This document shows positions 5,990 to 7,463 of a DNA stretch of 7,463 bases, piece by piece. A program made the translations under genes and the position numbers. Origin of the DNA: an uncultured Moraxellaceae bacterium. GTDB taxonomy: Bacteria > Pseudomonadota > Gammaproteobacteria > Pseudomonadales > Moraxellaceae. Position 1 is the first letter of the stretch. Every line of letters begins with the position of its first letter. Under the pieces are notes generated by a model. The model was given only the letters and a program-made list of their open reading frames with translations, was not told where the DNA came from and did not search any database. The stretch spans positions 1 to 7,463 of the forward strand of contig CALFYA010000029.1 of the NCBI GenBank assembly GCA_937952925.1. Direction: 5' to 3'.

Positions 5990-6018
5990 TTGAGTTGCTG
6001 CAAAAGATACGTTAAAAA
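5990..6018 (+). promoter_or_regulatory. Weak candidate promoter for the 6053 gene
   Basis: TTGAGT (5990-5995) and TAAAAA (6013-6018) are spaced by 17 bases, each matching 4 of 6 consensus positions. Transcription would begin near 6025, giving a leader of about 28 bases. The strong tRNA terminator upstream means this gene needs a promoter of its own. Confidence 0.3.
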
Positions 6019-6052
6019 AATATCAAATCATCAATCTGACAGGATGTCTGCG

Positions 6053-6460
6053 ATGAATCATGAATGTCCGCATTGCTATGTCAACCTCAAGCAACATGGA
6101 TTGAAGACTCGCTTGGTTAAAGTTGGCAATCACACCGGACTGTATCCATGCTGTCCCTACTGCCGTACCGTCTTAGATATCAACCTTCCCCCGACTGCAC
6201 AAAAAGTCAGTGTTGCAAGCGTGCTGATGACTTCGTTGGTACTCAGCCAGTCGATCAGTTGGTTTGAAGGGATTGGTTATGCCTACAAAGATGCGTTGTT
6301 GCTGAGTTTGCTCAGTTTGATTGTGCTGACGGTGATGATCCACAAAATCACGCTCAAATTGTTACCTCAAGATTTTAATATTTGGCGCATGGTGGCTCGC
6401 CCTGCGTACGTCAGTCGGTTTGTCCAGTCATGGGATGATTCCAGCGACTTAGACTCCTAA
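6053..6460 (+). CDS. Small zinc-ribbon membrane protein of unknown function
   Basis: The 135-residue product has an N-terminal zinc-ribbon pattern: CPHC at residues 5-8 and CPYC at 34-37, with an extra Cys33 beside the second pair. Two hydrophobic segments follow, at about 51-70 and 76-98, long enough to cross the membrane. A short tail after that ends in acidic residues (WDDSSDLDS). The likely arrangement is a cytoplasmic zinc knuckle anchored in the inner membrane by a helical hairpin. I chose the ATG at 6053 because AGGA lies eight bases upstream; the ATG at 6044 overlaps that ribosome-binding site. I do not recognise the family, and the neighbours (tRNA-Leu, a glycosyltransferase) do not indicate a role. 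It is monocistronic, closed by the terminator at 6482-6506. Confidence 0.82.
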   Translation: MNHECPHCYVNLKQHGLKTRLVKVGNHTGLYPCCPYCRTVLDINLPPTAQKVSVASVLMTSLVLSQSISWFEGIGYAYKDALLLSLLSLIVLTVMIHKITLKLLPQDFNIWRMVARPAYVSRFVQSWDDSSDLDS

Positions 6461-6481
6461 GCACTTCTCGGCCACCTACAC

Positions 6482-6506
6482 ACCACGTCACAGACGTGGT
6501 TTTTTT
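6482..6506 (+). terminator. Intrinsic terminator of the 6053 gene
   Basis: ACCACGTC (6482-6489) and GACGTGGT (6493-6500) form a perfect 8-bp stem with a 3-base loop, followed by a run of seven T residues (6500-6506). It begins 22 bases after the stop codon and isolates the downstream glycosyltransferase gene from read-through. Confidence 0.9.
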
Positions 6507-6507
6507 G

Positions 6508-6551
6508 CGTCATCTAAACGTCACCGACTCGTCACCAGATCGTCAATCGAC
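6508..6551 (+). promoter_or_regulatory. Four tandem 11-base units, each beginning CGTCA
   Basis: CGTCA occurs at 6508, 6519, 6530 and 6541, exactly 11 bases apart, so all four copies face the same side of the helix. The six bases after each CGTCA vary. The array lies between the terminator of the previous gene and the glycosyltransferase start, about 42 bases before the ATG at 6593. Eleven-base direct repeats are the known binding format of OmpR/PhoB-type response regulators (the PhoB box carries TGTCA at this spacing). The identity of the regulator here is inference. Confidence 0.55.
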
Positions 6552-6592
6552 CAGCGGATGCTGAAGATGAACAGCAATCCTTGAGTCGATTG

Positions 6593-7463
6593 ATGATGCA
6601 AAATCTCATCCAACGTCGTCTAAATATCGTGTTGGTGACCGAAACATGGCCACCTGAAATCAATGGTGTGGCGCATTCGATTTTTCAGTTGGTGCAAGGA
6701 TTGGCACAGCGCGGCCATCAGATCACCCTGATTCGCCCTGTGCAACGTCATCAGGTGGCGTGTGAAGCGGTGAGTGATGAGTTGCTGGTTCGTGGTTTTC
6801 CAATTCCACGTTATCCACAGTTGCAAGGCGGTGTGCCAGCTTATGGGGCAGTACGACAAAAGCTGATCGATGTACAGCCCGATGTGGTGCATATCGTCAC
6901 CGAAGGCTTGTTGGGCTTGGCTGCCTTGTATGCAGCACGTTCACTCAACTTGCCGGTGTCGAGTGGTTTTCATTCGCCCTTTCACGAGTTTTCACGGTTT
7001 TTTGGATTGGGCTATTTGCTCACACCGATTCTCAGTTATTTGCGTTTTTTTCACCGGCGCACGCAGATCACCTGTGTGCCAAGCCCAAAAACCTTAGATC
7101 AGCTGCATGCGCGTGGCTTTGAGCGCTTGTGTGTGGTGGGACGTGGGGTGGATACCGCGCAGTTCTCGCCAAGTCATCGAGATGAGTGCTTGCGGCAAGC
7201 ATGGGGCGCAACACCGCAAAGTACCGTACTGCTGTATGTCGGGCGTTTGTCCCCCGAAAAAGGCATTGATCTGGTGATACGCGGGTTTCAACAACTCCGA
7301 CTCGCTCAGCCGATGCGTGATTTGCGCTTGGTAATTGTGGGGGATGGACCTGATCGGGTGCGTCTGCAAAAACTGGCACCCGATGCGATTTTTACAGGAA
7401 TGCAAACTGGGCGTGAGCTGTCGGCGCATTATGCCAGTGCCGATGTGTTTTGTTTTGCCAGCC
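6593..7463 (+). CDS. GT4-family glycosyltransferase, 3' end outside the window
   Basis: This is a GT-B fold glycosyltransferase of the GT4 (MgtA/SQD2-like) type, which transfers a sugar from a nucleotide donor to a lipid or glycan at the cytoplasmic membrane face. About 290 residues are visible and the frame is still open at the end. N-terminal marks are VTETWPPEINGVAHS (15-29), a glycine-rich acceptor-side loop, DVVHIVTEG (97-105) and SSGFHSPFHEF (123-133). In the C-terminal donor domain, VGRLSPEKG (216-224) and VIVGDGPDRV (247-256) are visible; the EX7E motif expected after FCFAS lies beyond the edge. The start is uncertain: ATG at 6593 or 6596, with only a weak GAG upstream, and a TTG at 6581 in frame. 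Substrate cannot be told; mannosyl- or glucosyl-diacylglycerol synthesis is a family-based possibility. Confidence 0.9.
   Translation, partial: MMQNLIQRRLNIVLVTETWPPEINGVAHSIFQLVQGLAQRGHQITLIRPVQRHQVACEAVSDELLVRGFPIPRYPQLQGGVPAYGAVRQKLIDVQPDVVHIVTEGLLGLAALYAARSLNLPVSSGFHSPFHEFSRFFGLGYLLTPILSYLRFFHRRTQITCVPSPKTLDQLHARGFERLCVVGRGVDTAQFSPSHRDECLRQAWGATPQSTVLLYVGRLSPEKGIDLVIRGFQQLRLAQPMRDLRLVIVGDGPDRVRLQKLAPDAIFTGMQTGRELSAHYASADVFCFAS

Noticed and set aside
5755..6003. Minus-strand 82-codon frame across the tRNA-Leu gene and its terminator
   Set aside because: It is the antisense reading of a tRNA plus hairpin; such frames (GRTRTDTSS-like) are familiar false genes.
6508..6551. CRISPR-like array
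   Set aside because: Units are only 11 bases with a 5-base conserved core; no long repeats or spacers.
6620..7429. Minus-strand frames opposite the glycosyltransferase
   Set aside because: The plus strand encodes an unbroken GT4 protein with clear motifs over the same bases; the opposing frames overlap each other and show no domain.

Overview
The window looks like chromosomal DNA of a gammaproteobacterium, plausibly of the order Pseudomonadales (a Moraxellaceae-like lineage). The grounds are the CIO-type cytochrome bd genes, the QueA and Tgt proteins, and a tRNA-Leu(CAA) with encoded CCA next to queA. The assignment rests on gene content and protein style, so genus is not claimed. Core genes sampled by eye are roughly 50-55% GC. 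One small gene (4258-4560, about 39% GC by my count) and the spacer upstream of cydA are clearly more AT-rich.

Layout. Positions 86-2475 (minus) hold a two-gene operon, cydA then cydB, for a short-Q-loop (cyanide-insensitive-like) bd quinol oxidase. The genes overlap by 4 bases. A 489-base non-coding spacer (2476-2964) follows, carrying a candidate cydA promoter and a dense set of short inverted repeats. Next is tgt (2965-4092, minus), then a small plus-strand gene of unknown function (4258-4560), then queA (4611-5654, minus). Tgt and QueA act in the same queuosine tRNA-modification pathway. The genes are often adjacent, but here they are separated by the opposite-strand gene, and yajC-secD-secF do not follow tgt. 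Upstream of queA, and divergent from it, lies a tRNA-Leu(CAA) gene (5768-5854) with a strong promoter and a textbook terminator.

Right end. A small zinc-ribbon membrane protein (6053-6460) is followed by its own terminator. Then come four exactly 11-base-spaced CGTCA units (6508-6551) and a GT4-type glycosyltransferase that runs off the window (6593 onward).

Most of the window is housekeeping. The observations most worth a second look are the helically phased CGTCA array in front of the glycosyltransferase, the AT-rich orphan gene wedged between queA and tgt, the palindrome-rich spacer upstream of cydA, and a possible frame-broken small gene after cydB. I see no convincing new defence or mobile system.
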